In this document: piece by piece, positions 24,589 to 32,710 of the stretch | How the letters are laid out: every line of letters starts with the position of its first letter | How positions within the stretch are numbered: the stretch's first letter is position 1 | DNA from: Myroides albus | Lineage (GTDB): Bacteria; Bacteroidota; Bacteroidia; Flavobacteriales; Flavobacteriaceae | Reading direction: 5' to 3' | NCBI RefSeq assembly: GCF_009711045.1 | Contig: NZ_WMJX01000005.1 | Span: 62,001 to 126,000 of the forward strand | DNA: 64,000 nucleotides | Program-made: the position numbers and the translations under genes | Notes under the pieces: generated by a model | Told to the model about the DNA's origin: nothing | The model's input: the letters and a program-made list of their open reading frames with translations, nothing else | Databases searched by the model: none

Positions 24589-25743
24589 TTATTTGCTGAT
24601 TACTTTAATAGTTTCTTTTACTTGCTGAGCTATTTCTCTCGCTTTAGTCATATCACTATTGACAATTGTTACGTGTCCCATTTTTCTAAAAGGACGAGTT
24701 TCGCGTTTACCATAGATATGAGGAGTCACACCCTCTATCGCTAAGATATCTTCCATTCCTTCATAGTACACTTGTCCAGTATATCCTTCAGCGCCTACTA
24801 AGTTTACCATGATACCAGCCACTTTGCTATCCGTATTCCCTAAAGGTAAATCTAAAATAGCACGGATGTGTTGTTCGAATTGGGAAGTATAACTCGCCTC
24901 TATAGAGTAGTGTCCAGAGTTATGAGGGCGAGGAGCCACTTCATTCACTAATACATCGTCATCTTGCGTTTGGAACATCTCCACAGCTAATAAACCTACA
25001 TGATTAAATTTCTCAGAAACTTGTAGCGCAATAGCCCTTGCCTTATCCGCTACAGCGCTATCGATACGCGCAGGACAGATCACATATTCTACTTGGTTAG
25101 CTTCTGGGTGGAACTCCATTTCTACTACAGGGTATGTTTTGATTTCTCCAGAAGCAGAACGGGCTACGATCACAGCTAATTCGTTTTTAAAAGGAACCAT
25201 TACTTCTGCGATACACTCTACATTAGGTAGTACATCTAAGTCAGTAATCGAGCGAACTACTTTTACTCCATTGCCATCATACCCAAACTGAGCTGACTTC
25301 CATACGAATGGCATCGTTACTTCATTAGCTGTAGCTGCTGTTTTTAGAGCTTCTATATCTGAGAATCTCTTATAAGGAGCAGTTGGGATATTATGAGTAG
25401 TATAGAAATCTTTTTGATTTCCTTTATTTTGGATTAATCGAAGTGTCTTAGGAGAAGGGAATACTTTAAGCCCTTCTTCTTCTAACTTATCAAGTGCATC
25501 TAAGTTGACATTTTCTATTTCGATCGTTAAGACATCCACTGTTTTACCAAAGCGATAAACAGTTTCAAAATCCATTAAATCCCCTTGGAAGAACTGATGT
25601 GCTCCATACTGAGAAGGGGCATCTTTGCTGGGATCTAGTACATTGGTAGCGATGTCAAATTTACGAGTGTCATATAGGAGCATTTTACCTAATTGACCTC
25701 CTCCTAATATTCCCAAACGGAAATCAGTAGAAAAGTAATTCAT
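24589..25743 (-). CDS. purK: 5-(carboxyamino)imidazole ribonucleotide synthase PurK
   Basis: The 384-residue protein is an ATP-grasp enzyme. LGILGGGQLGKMLLYDTRKF at the start is the PurK signature of the N-terminal preATP-grasp domain. The ATP-grasp part contains FVWKSAQFGYDGNGV, AEVMVPFKNELAVIVARS and the metal-binding NEVAPRPHNSGHYSIE. It carboxylates AIR with ATP and bicarbonate to N5-CAIR, which PurE then rearranges. It leads the purKE operon and has a TATCTTTG box 25 bases upstream of its start. Confidence 0.97.
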   Translation of the reverse strand: MNYFSTDFRLGILGGGQLGKMLLYDTRKFDIATNVLDPSKDAPSQYGAHQFFQGDLMDFETVYRFGKTVDVLTIEIENVNLDALDKLEEEGLKVFPSPKTLRLIQNKGNQKDFYTTHNIPTAPYKRFSDIEALKTAATANEVTMPFVWKSAQFGYDGNGVKVVRSITDLDVLPNVECIAEVMVPFKNELAVIVARSASGEIKTYPVVEMEFHPEANQVEYVICPARIDSAVADKARAIALQVSEKFNHVGLLAVEMFQTQDDDVLVNEVAPRPHNSGHYSIEASYTSQFEQHIRAILDLPLGNTDSKVAGIMVNLVGAEGYTGQVYYEGMEDILAIEGVTPHIYGKRETRPFRKMGHVTIVNSDMTKAREIAQQVKETIKVISK

Positions 25744-25767
25744 TGTGTAGTTGTATTGTTATTAAGG

Positions 25768-25775
25768 CAAAGATA
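25768..25775 (-). promoter_or_regulatory. -7 promoter element of purKE
   Basis: The minus strand reads TATCTTTG, a perfect TAnnTTTG, ending 25 bases before the purK start codon. No clear -33 box and no purine riboswitch-like structure are visible. Confidence 0.6.
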
Positions 25776-26140
25776 ATTTAAAAAAATATAAAATGAATCA
25801 TATTGCTATTCGTCTTGTATTGCTTAACTCAATCTAATTGTTGTTCAAGAGAATTTGTTGTTTTTGAAATCAGAATTATTGGTAAAGAATAGGTCTTTTT
25901 AAGGCTTAAGTACTAAGATGTTGAGGTTTAAGTCCTGAATATAGTGTGTTTTTCATTTGAGTTTAATGCGAGTTCGATATTAGAATGGCAATTAGACTAT
26001 CGCCTTCGATTTAGTAATTTATATGTATTTATTCACTATAGAAGATTATCTCTTTTTTATCTATTGACGAAATTACCGAAAATGATGATCAAGTTGTCGA
26101 ATTTTAAAAAGCAGATTAATCTATTTTATTCGAGGGGTTA

Positions 26141-26245
26141 GCTTGCACTTTCTTGGAGATTGCTTGCGCTTTTCTTGGAGTTTTCTGGCTTAGAGAGCCT
26201 TTTTGTCGAAGAAAGGTGCAAGAAAGCCCCAAGAAATGTGCTTGC
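26141..26245. repeat. Cluster of direct and inverted CTTGCACTTTCTTGG units
   Basis: Direct copies GCTTGCACTTTCTTGGAG (26141-26158) and GCTTGCGCTTTTCTTGGAG (26162-26180) are followed by inverted copies GAAGAAAGGTGCAAG (26208-26222) and CCCCAAGAAATGTGC (about 26227-26241). The region is richer in GC than its surroundings and can fold into a large imperfect hairpin. Confidence 0.6.
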
Positions 26246-26463
26246 ATCTCGCTACAAAGCTATAGGAAGATTGTCAATTAATATCAGGTAGTAATTAACT
26301 GCTGACTTAGATCGAATTCAGGTTTTTTAACAGAAGGAGGGAGGTCATTTATACAATCTATTTATTAGTTGATTGTTTTGTTTTAGGCAAATGTATTTCT
26401 CTTTTAAACGATAAGTAGTCATTGCTGTATTTATGCCTTATTTGCATAAGTTCTTCACAGCAG

Positions 26464-26519
26464 CTTCAACATTTTTCCGAGATAATACTACTTGAAGGAG
26501 GGGGGAAGAAATGTTGAAG
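26464..26519. repeat. 11-bp inverted repeat
   Basis: CTTCAACATTT (26464-26474) and AAATGTTGAAG (26509-26519) enclose 34 bases that contain GGAGGGGGGAAG. No T tract follows, so it is not a standard terminator. Confidence 0.55.
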
Positions 26520-26885
26520 GAGTATTAAGGAGATTTTGAATATAATAAGCATAGGTGTAGTGGTTGATGATGTTGTTTTAGTTTTACTGCTTGTATTGGC
26601 TGTTTGACTTGTATCTGAATAATTCTTATCAATCTTTTGATCTTGTGGTTGATGATGCCATGAGGTGTCAGTAAAAACACATTCGACAAATGGTTTGAAG
26701 TACGGTCCTTGTATTCGTTTGGTTAATTTTATGATATTGTGTTTTTTTGTTTTATTTAAGTGTAGTTTTTTATATTTATAATATTTATGTCTTATTTTTA
26801 TAAGATATATTTTCATATTTTACAGATGTATTGGTTATTATTCTTTTTTAAGATATTGTTTTGCTAATAAAAAGTTAATTTCTGT

Positions 26886-26917
26886 TTTGATTTTAATAAT
26901 AAATTGCGCTATATTTG
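26886..26917 (+). promoter_or_regulatory. Promoter of candidate small RNA
   Basis: TTTG (26886-26889) and TATATTTG (26910-26917) are separated by 20 bases, a full match to the Bacteroidota -33/-7 promoter consensus. Confidence 0.65.
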
Positions 26918-26922
26918 AAAGG

Positions 26923-27050
26923 ATAGAAATTACAATAATGTTTTTGTAAGATATTTAAAAGTAATCTCAACGATAAGACTCTACTTTGGTTTTAGAGTTA
27001 GATTGAATTAGTTTGTTTTAGACGTAGCGTTGTGAAGCGCTACGTTTTTT
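26923..27050 (+). ncRNA. Candidate ~125-nt small RNA upstream of hpt
   Basis: A consensus promoter ends at 26917, and a strong GC-rich terminator hairpin with six T ends at 27050, giving a transcript of about 125 bases. The longest frame with ATG inside is three codons, so it is not a peptide gene. Before the terminator the sequence ACTCTA (26978-26983) pairs with TAGAGT (26993-26998) around a nine-base loop. I recognise no known family: it lacks RNase P, tmRNA and SRP RNA signatures, and is shorter than typical 6S RNA. An hpt leader is the alternative, but hpt has its own -7 box downstream of the terminator. Confidence 0.45.
27021..27050 (+). terminator. Terminator of candidate small RNA
   Basis: ACGTAGCG (27022-27029) and CGCTACGT (27038-27045) form a perfect stem with an eight-base loop, followed by T6. 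No gene stop codon is nearby on the plus strand, which implies a non-coding transcript ends here. Confidence 0.85.
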
Positions 27051-27188
27051 GTTTCTATTTTTTTGAATAATTGATAAATTTGAATGTTTTTATTTTAGAG
27101 AAAACGGAGTTTAAAGAGGAATAATAAGATTATTTATGTGTTTATGTAATTCCTTTGTTAATAAACTGATATAGGTTTTTTCTTTTTG

Positions 27189-27196
27189 TATATTTG
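27189..27196 (+). promoter_or_regulatory. -7 promoter element of hpt
   Basis: TATATTTG matches TAnnTTTG 23 bases before the hpt start codon. No correctly spaced -33 TTTG is seen. Confidence 0.55.
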
Positions 27197-27219
27197 CAAA
27201 TTATCAATAACACAACACA

Positions 27220-27753
27220 ATGGAAATACAAGTTTTAGACAAAACGTTTGTGCCGTTTATATCAGCAGAGCGTATCCAAAATCGATTAGAAGAAATTGCA
27301 ACTCAAATAGAAAGAGATATGCAAGGAGACATTCCTGTATTTATTGGAGTTCTTAATGGATCTTTTATGGTATTTAGTGACTTGATAAAAAAGTATAAGG
27401 GAGACTGTGAGATGAGCTTTGTGAAAATGGCATCTTATATTGGAACTCAATCTAGCAATCAAGTGAATCAGTTACTTGGTTTAGATATAGACGTGACTGA
27501 TCGTACAGTTGTAATCATTGAAGATATTGTAGATACAGGTAATACATTAGTAGCTTTAAAAAAGCTATTTGATCAACAACGTCCGAAACAAGTTAAAATA
27601 TGCACACTTTGTCTGAAGCCAGAGGCATATAAAAAGGATATTCCTTTAGACTATGTCGCTTTTGAAATAGAAAATAAATTTATCGTAGGGTATGGTATGG
27701 ACTATGATAAATTCGGTAGAAATATACCAGAGATATACCAAATTAAAGAATAA
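27220..27753 (+). CDS. hpt: Hypoxanthine phosphoribosyltransferase
   Basis: The 177-residue protein is a type I phosphoribosyltransferase. VVIIEDIVDTGNTL at about 91-104 is the PRPP-binding motif, GVLNGSFMVFSDL at about 43-55 provides the pyrophosphate loop, and FEIENKFIVGYGMDYD near 150 is the purine-contacting hood region of HPRT. It salvages hypoxanthine and guanine to IMP and GMP in the cytosol. It precedes adk by 29 bases, so both nucleotide genes are likely co-transcribed. Confidence 0.95.
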   Translation: MEIQVLDKTFVPFISAERIQNRLEEIATQIERDMQGDIPVFIGVLNGSFMVFSDLIKKYKGDCEMSFVKMASYIGTQSSNQVNQLLGLDIDVTDRTVVIIEDIVDTGNTLVALKKLFDQQRPKQVKICTLCLKPEAYKKDIPLDYVAFEIENKFIVGYGMDYDKFGRNIPEIYQIKE

Positions 27754-27782
27754 TAATACACTAACAGGATAAACAATACATA

Positions 27783-28358
27783 ATGATTGCAATCGTTTTA
27801 TTTGGAAAGCCAGGTGCAGGAAAAGGAACACAGGCTGAATTTCTTAAAGAAAAATATAACTTAACTCACATTTCAACAGGTGACGTGTTTCGTTACAATT
27901 TGAAAAATGGAACAGAGTTAGGTAATCAAGCTAAAGTATTTATTGATAAAGGGGAACTAGTTCCTGATTCAATTACGATCAATATGTTAGCTGATGAAGT
28001 AGCTAAGAATATGGATAAAGCTGGGTTTTTATTTGACGGATTCCCAAGAACGATAAAACAAGCAGAAGCTTTAGAAGCATTGTTGGAGGAGAAAGGTATT
28101 GACTTTGTAGGTACAATTGGTCTTGATGCTAATGATGAGGTATTAGTAGCGAGAATCTTAGAAAGAGGTAAGACAAGTGGTAGAGCTGATGACCAAGATG
28201 AAACTAAAATCAGAAACCGCTATAAAGAATACAATGAGAAAACAGCACCTCTTATTGAGTTCTATAATAATAAAAATCAATATGCTGCTGTTGACGGGAT
28301 TGGATCAATAGAAGAAGTGACTGAGCGTCTAAGTAAAGTTATAGATACTTTAGTATAA
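27783..28358 (+). CDS. adk: Adenylate kinase
   Basis: This encodes 191 residues. The P-loop GKPGAGKGTQ is at about 7-16, THISTGDVFRYNL contacts AMP, LFDGFPRTIKQAEAL is the conserved Asp-Gly-Phe-Pro-Arg motif at about 82-96, and the short LID (ERGKTSGRADDQDETKIRNR) lacks the zinc-binding insert, consistent with the ~190-residue short form common in Bacteroidota. It interconverts ATP plus AMP and two ADP. It forms a small operon with hpt upstream. Confidence 0.97.
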   Translation: MIAIVLFGKPGAGKGTQAEFLKEKYNLTHISTGDVFRYNLKNGTELGNQAKVFIDKGELVPDSITINMLADEVAKNMDKAGFLFDGFPRTIKQAEALEALLEEKGIDFVGTIGLDANDEVLVARILERGKTSGRADDQDETKIRNRYKEYNEKTAPLIEFYNNKNQYAAVDGIGSIEEVTERLSKVIDTLV

Positions 28359-28363
28359 GCACT

Positions 28364-28390
28364 TTTGTATTTGAAAAAATACTATTTTTG
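28364..28390 (+). promoter_or_regulatory. Promoter of obgE
   Basis: TTTG (28364-28367) and TATTTTTG (28383-28390) are 15 bases apart, slightly short but otherwise consensus. The obgE start lies 50 bases downstream. Confidence 0.55.
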
Positions 28391-28440
28391 CAGCCCAAAA
28401 CTTTTTACATATTGTAAAGAGTAATAATAATAAAAGAAAG

Positions 28441-29445
28441 ATGACTGAAGGGAATTTTGTCGATTATGTAAAAATATATGTTGCCTCTGGAAAAGGAGGT
28501 AGAGGATCTACACACTTACACCGCGAAAAATTTATTGAAAAAGGAGGACCTGATGGAGGTGATGGAGGTCGAGGTGGACATGTTTATATTGTAGGTAATG
28601 AAGGTCTTTGGACTTTGTTTCACTTAAAATTCATGCGCCATATTAAAGCAGGACATGGAGGTGATGGTGGTAGTTCAAGAAGTACTGGTGCTGATGGTGA
28701 AGATAGAATTATCGAAGTACCTCTTGGAACAGTTGTAAAAGATAAAGAGACAGGAGAAGTTCTATTTGAAATTACAGAACACGGAGAAAAACAAATTGTA
28801 GCTTTAGGAGGTAAAGGTGGTTTAGGTAACTGGCACTTTAGATCTTCTACTAATCAAACACCGCGATATGCTCAGCCAGGATTATCTGGACAAGAGTTAG
28901 ATGTGATTTTAGAGTTAAAAGTGTTAGCAGATGTTGGACTAGTTGGATTTCCAAATGCAGGAAAATCTACACTTCTATCTGTTTTAACCTCTGCAAAACC
29001 TAAAATTGCGGATTATCCGTTTACAACTTTGAAGCCTAATTTAGGTATTGTGGCTTATCGCGATTTTAAATCTTTTGTGATTGCAGATATACCTGGTATT
29101 ATTGAGGGTGCTGCTGAAGGAAAAGGTTTAGGACATTACTTTTTAAGACATATAGAACGCAACTCAACTTTGCTTTTTATGGTGCCGGCAGATGCTGATG
29201 ATATCAAGAAAGAGTATGAAATTTTAGTTGATGAATTGCGTAGATATAACCCAGAAATGTTAGATAAAGATCGTCTTTTGGTTGTTACTAAGTGTGATAT
29301 GCTGGATGATGAATTGAAATCTGAGTTAAAAGAACAACTTGATTCTGAATTAAGCGGAGTACCGTATATGTTTATTTCTTCTGTGGCTCAGCAAGGGCTT
29401 ACAGAATTAAAAGATAAACTATGGGAAATGTTGAATAAAAAATAG
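28441..29445 (+). CDS. obgE: Obg family GTPase
   Basis: This encodes 334 residues. The glycine-rich Obg fold occupies about 1-158 ([30 protein letters not shown]). The GTPase domain follows with G1 GFPNAGKST at about 165-173, G3 DIPG in [19 protein letters not shown]4 TKCD and G5 SSVA. The variable C-terminal OCT domain is absent, as in many Bacteroidota. The protein binds the 50S subunit and acts in ribosome assembly and stress response. It has its own promoter although it follows adk closely. Confidence 0.97.
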   Translation: MTEGNFVDYVKIYVASGKGGRGSTHLHREKFIEKGGPDGGDGGRGGHVYIVGNEGLWTLFHLKFMRHIKAGHGGDGGSSRSTGADGEDRIIEVPLGTVVKDKETGEVLFEITEHGEKQIVALGGKGGLGNWHFRSSTNQTPRYAQPGLSGQELDVILELKVLADVGLVGFPNAGKSTLLSVLTSAKPKIADYPFTTLKPNLGIVAYRDFKSFVIADIPGIIEGAAEGKGLGHYFLRHIERNSTLLFMVPADADDIKKEYEILVDELRRYNPEMLDKDRLLVVTKCDMLDDELKSELKEQLDSELSGVPYMFISSVAQQGLTELKDKLWEMLNKK

Positions 29446-29605
29446 TTAATTAAGGATATTCTATTTTAATCCTTAGAGCCAAGAAAAAGTGTAGAAAAAT
29501 TAGCGTTAATTATTGTTCTACGGCAAGTTGCAGTCATATTTTTATTTTTTTTTGTCTATATTTACCACTAAACTGGAAATATGTAATTAGAGAAATATAA
29601 CTTAT

Positions 29606-31924
29606 ATGCTAACATTAATTTTTCTCACTTTTGTACTTGCTTTTATAGTACTATTTTTGAAAGAGTTCGTAAGAACTAAATATGTTGCAATAATATCCCT
29701 ACTTCCATTTTCAATTTTTTTATATCTATTATCTTTTTTACCAACAATAAAAGATGGTACAAGTAGCCTAATTTATACGACTGACTGGGTTCCTTCATTG
29801 GGAATTAGTTTGGATTTTAAATTTGACGGATTATCTGTTCTTTTTGGGTTATTGATTTCAGGAATTGGAACATTGGTATATTTATATGCAATTTCTTATC
29901 TAAAGGGGCATCCGCTCTTACATCGCTTTTTATGCTACCTCACTATATTTATGGGGGCCATGTTAGGTGTTGTTACTTCAGATAACCTTATCACACTGTT
30001 TATCTTTTGGGAATTAACGAGTATTAGTTCCTTTTTCTTGATAGGATTTAACAATGAGGAAGAAGAATCCCGTAAAAGTGCTTTATGGGCTTTTTCAATC
30101 ACTGGTTTAGGAGGTTTTTTCCTTTTGTCTTTTGGGATAATTGTTGGAACTATTACAGGAACTTACTCTATAAGTGAGTTGCTAAACCACAGTGATGTAT
30201 TAAAAGATAGTCCATACTATTTATTAATCATCTTATTTTTGTTTGTGGCTGCTTTTACAAAGTCAGCTCAATTCCCTTTTCACTTTTGGTTACCTGGAGC
30301 AATGAAGGCTCCGACACCTGTATCTGCTTATTTGCACTCCGCTACAATGGTGAAGGCAGGAGTGTTTTTAGTGGCGAGGTTTACTCCTATTTTAGGAGGG
30401 GAGTTTTACTGGAATACAATTTTACTTGTGGTAGGAGGAGTGACTATGTTGTTTGGTGCTTTTCACAGCGTGTTCCGAAAGGATATGAAGGGTATTTTAG
30501 CTTATTCGACTATATCTGCTTTAGGTTTGTTGATGTTTCTATTGGGAATCGGAACAGAATTAGCAATGTATGCTATGGCGGTATTTGTGTTAGCGCACGC
30601 GTTGTATAAAGCTGCCTTTTTCTTAATCACAGGTATTGTTGATCACGCGTTACACACAAGAGATATCAATGAGTTGAGTGGACTGCGTAAGCACTTTCCT
30701 TTGCTTGCAGTAACAGCTGTTATTGCAGCTTTATCATGTGCGGGAATTCCTTTGACTTTTGGTTTTATTGGTAAGGAACTCATTTATGAAAGTGGATTGC
30801 ACTTTTCGGATGACAGTTGGATATTGCTCATTACTGGAGCACTCTTTATTACCAATGTATTTTTGACTGCATCAGGTTTTTTAATTGGGTTTAAACCCTT
30901 TTTTGGCAAAGGTATGAAGAAGGTGCGCATTGCTCATAAGCCAGATTGGATGTTATTGACTCCTACGATAGTATTGAGTTTCTTTACTTTGTTATTGGGT
31001 ATTTTTCCGATTATCGCCTATAAGGAGATTATACTTGCTGTTTTTGCTTCTCTTAATAGAGAAGTAGTTGAGATGCCTTTAAAGATTTGGCATGGTGTTA
31101 ATAGTAGTTTGCTATTAAGCGGATGTACGATACTATTAGGAAGCATTATTTATTTTGTATTCAAAAAGTGGAAGAATCCGATGTGTTTTGTCCAGCGTTT
31201 TGATCGATTAGCTCCTCAGCATATTTTTTCTATACTGGCAGAAAAGTTCAGGTTACTCGCTTATAAGTATACTTTTATCTTTCACAGTAGTTATCTGAGA
31301 TCGTATTTGGCTGTAATTATTGTTTTTTTCATCGGCTTGGTAGGATATAAATTGTTTACAGACGTGCCTTTGCGAGTGAATACAACAGGGCTATCGGAGT
31401 TTAGGATCTATGAGTTAGTTGTATTTTTGATAACGGTAGTGGCTGTAATATTTGCTATTAATACTTCTTCGCGATTGACTGCTATTGCAGCTACAGGAGT
31501 TGTAGGATATTGTATTTGTTTGATATTTGTCTTTTACGGTGCTCCAGATCTTGGTATGACACAGTTTGCAATCGATACGTTGACAACTGTTTTGTTTGTA
31601 TTGGTCTTGTTCAAGCTTCCGCCATTTCTAAGATTCAATAATCGAAGATTACAGATTCGTGATGCTGTTATTTCTATCTCATTTGGAGTGTTAATCTCTA
31701 TTATCACTCTTCAAGCACTTGTCTCTCCAGCAGATAAGGATATAAGTAGGTTTTATGCCGAGAATGCTTATGTACTTGCGAAAGGGAAGAATGTAGTAAA
31801 TGTTATTTTAGTTGATTTTAGGGGGTTTGATACAATGATTGAAACTATTGTGTTGTCAATCGCTGCATTAGGGGTTTTCAGTATGTTAAAATATAAAGAA
31901 GATGAAGAAGAACTCGAGAATTAG
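29606..31924 (+). CDS. mnhA: Na+/H+ antiporter subunit A (MrpA/MnhA)
   Basis: The 772-residue multi-span protein opens the Mrp operon. The NuoL/NuoM-like core holds LITLFIFWELTSISSFFLIGF at about 130-150 (with the conserved Glu), KSAQFPFHFWLPGAMKAPTPVSAYLHSATMVKAG at about 219-252 and the broken-helix Lys/His sites. The C-terminal 200 residues form the MrpA-specific extension (DUF4040, APDLGMTQFAIDTLTTVLFVLVLF). Its length matches stand-alone MrpA without a fused MrpB. A TATATTTA -7-like box lies about 42 bases upstream. It overlaps mnhB by 23 bases. Confidence 0.95.
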   Translation: MLTLIFLTFVLAFIVLFLKEFVRTKYVAIISLLPFSIFLYLLSFLPTIKDGTSSLIYTTDWVPSLGISLDFKFDGLSVLFGLLISGIGTLVYLYAISYLKGHPLLHRFLCYLTIFMGAMLGVVTSDNLITLFIFWELTSISSFFLIGFNNEEEESRKSALWAFSITGLGGFFLLSFGIIVGTITGTYSISELLNHSDVLKDSPYYLLIILFLFVAAFTKSAQFPFHFWLPGAMKAPTPVSAYLHSATMVKAGVFLVARFTPILGGEFYWNTILLVVGGVTMLFGAFHSVFRKDMKGILAYSTISALGLLMFLLGIGTELAMYAMAVFVLAHALYKAAFFLITGIVDHALHTRDINELSGLRKHFPLLAVTAVIAALSCAGIPLTFGFIGKELIYESGLHFSDDSWILLITGALFITNVFLTASGFLIGFKPFFGKGMKKVRIAHKPDWMLLTPTIVLSFFTLLLGIFPIIAYKEIILAVFASLNREVVEMPLKIWHGVNSSLLLSGCTILLGSIIYFVFKKWKNPMCFVQRFDRLAPQHIFSILAEKFRLLAYKYTFIFHSSYLRSYLAVIIVFFIGLVGYKLFTDVPLRVNTTGLSEFRIYELVVFLITVVAVIFAINTSSRLTAIAATGVVGYCICLIFVFYGAPDLGMTQFAIDTLTTVLFVLVLFKLPPFLRFNNRRLQIRDAVISISFGVLISIITLQALVSPADKDISRFYAENAYVLAKGKNVVNVILVDFRGFDTMIETIVLSIAALGVFSMLKYKEDEEELEN

Positions 31925-32345
31925 AAAGAGAAGGTTAGACACTACGATTTTGCGAACGGCAACCAACTATTTGTTACCGCTCTTGCTGTTGTTTTCTTTG
32001 TTTGTATTACTTAGAGGACATTACCTTTCGGGTGGTGGATTTGTAGGAGGGTTGATCGCATCTATTGCTTTTGTTTTACACTCTTTTGCATATAGTACAA
32101 GACGCACACTGAGATTGTTTCAAGTGTCGCCTTTATTGTTAATACCTATAGGACTAACGTTGTCATTTGTCAGTGGCTTTTTACCAGTTATTTTGGGTTC
32201 TCCTTTTTTGACCGGTATTTGGTTTGCTGATTCAGTGGCTGTAATTGGTTCTGTAGGAACAGCACTTTTTTTTGATATAGGAGTGTATTTAGTAGTAATT
32301 GGAGTAGTATTGACAATATTGTTTACTATTTCAGAAAATGTATAA
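31902..32345 (+). CDS. mnhB: Na+/H+ antiporter subunit B (MrpB/MnhB)
   Basis: The 147-residue membrane protein starts inside the end of mnhA. RGHYLSGGGFVGGLIASIAFVLHSFAY at about 38-64 is the conserved MnhB core (GH-x-PGGGF-x-GG in other members), and the four hydrophobic helices match the family. A basic N-terminus (MKKNSRIRKRR) precedes the first helix. It is required for antiport by the Mrp complex, in which all subunits assemble in the inner membrane. Confidence 0.93.
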   Translation: MKKNSRIRKRRLDTTILRTATNYLLPLLLLFSLFVLLRGHYLSGGGFVGGLIASIAFVLHSFAYSTRRTLRLFQVSPLLLIPIGLTLSFVSGFLPVILGSPFLTGIWFADSVAVIGSVGTALFFDIGVYLVVIGVVLTILFTISENV

Positions 32346-32356
32346 GAGAGAAGAAT

Positions 32357-32710
32357 ATGGAATTACTTTTAGTAGCATTAGTAGGTATTTTATATTCAGC
32401 AGGAATATACTTAATACTTAGAAGGAGTATGGTGAAATTACTTTTGGGGTTTATGATGCTTGGAAATGGAGCTAATATTCTCATTTTCTTGATGGGAGAA
32501 CTGACCAAAGGTAGAGCGCCAATTATAGATGGGGATAGTATTCATTTTACGGATGTGTATGCAGATCCTGTACCACAAGCGTTAATCTTAACGGCTATTG
32601 TGATTAGTTTTGGATTAACAGCTTTTGCAATTATTCTATTGAAGAAAGTTCACGCAACAACAGGTACTGATGATCTCGATTCTCTTAATGTACAAGATTT
32701 AGATATATGA
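32357..32710 (+). CDS. mnhC: Na+/H+ antiporter subunit C (MrpC/MnhC)
   Basis: The 117-residue protein is homologous to NuoK. It has three helices; GIYLILRRSMVKLLLGFMMLGNGANILIFLMG at about 17-48 and DPVPQALILTAIVISFGLTAFAIILL at about 71-96 are family segments, including the conserved DPLPQALVLTAIVI-type motif. It ends four bases inside mnhD (ATGA overlap), indicating translational coupling. Confidence 0.95.
   Translation: MELLLVALVGILYSAGIYLILRRSMVKLLLGFMMLGNGANILIFLMGELTKGRAPIIDGDSIHFTDVYADPVPQALILTAIVISFGLTAFAIILLKKVHATTGTDDLDSLNVQDLDI

Larger units (their letters stand above)
25744..27219. other. Gene-poor region with repeats and a candidate RNA
   Basis: The 1476 bases between purK and hpt hold no convincing protein gene. 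From left to right I see the purK promoter, a cluster of CTTGCACTTTCTTGG-type units (26141-26245), an 11-bp inverted repeat (26464-26519), a putative small RNA with promoter and terminator (26886-27050) and the hpt promoter. The rest is AT-rich and unremarkable. Confidence 0.6.

Noticed and set aside
25744-25990. Purine riboswitch upstream of purK
   Set aside because: No conserved purine aptamer core or pairing with a terminator is visible before purK.
25944-26141. A 65-codon plus-strand frame after purK
   Set aside because: No recognisable domain, promoter or start context; composition follows the AT-rich background.
26466-26816. A 116-codon minus-strand frame in the purK-hpt gap
   Set aside because: It is Lys/Ile-rich then Ser/Thr-rich low complexity, its end overlaps the inverted repeat at 26464-26519, it has no promoter or family resemblance, and looks like a chance frame in AT-rich DNA.
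25744-27219. tmRNA, RNase P RNA, SRP RNA or 6S RNA in the large gap
   Set aside because: I could not find their conserved cores (for example GAGGAAAGTCC of RNase P RNA or a CCA-ended tRNA-like domain).
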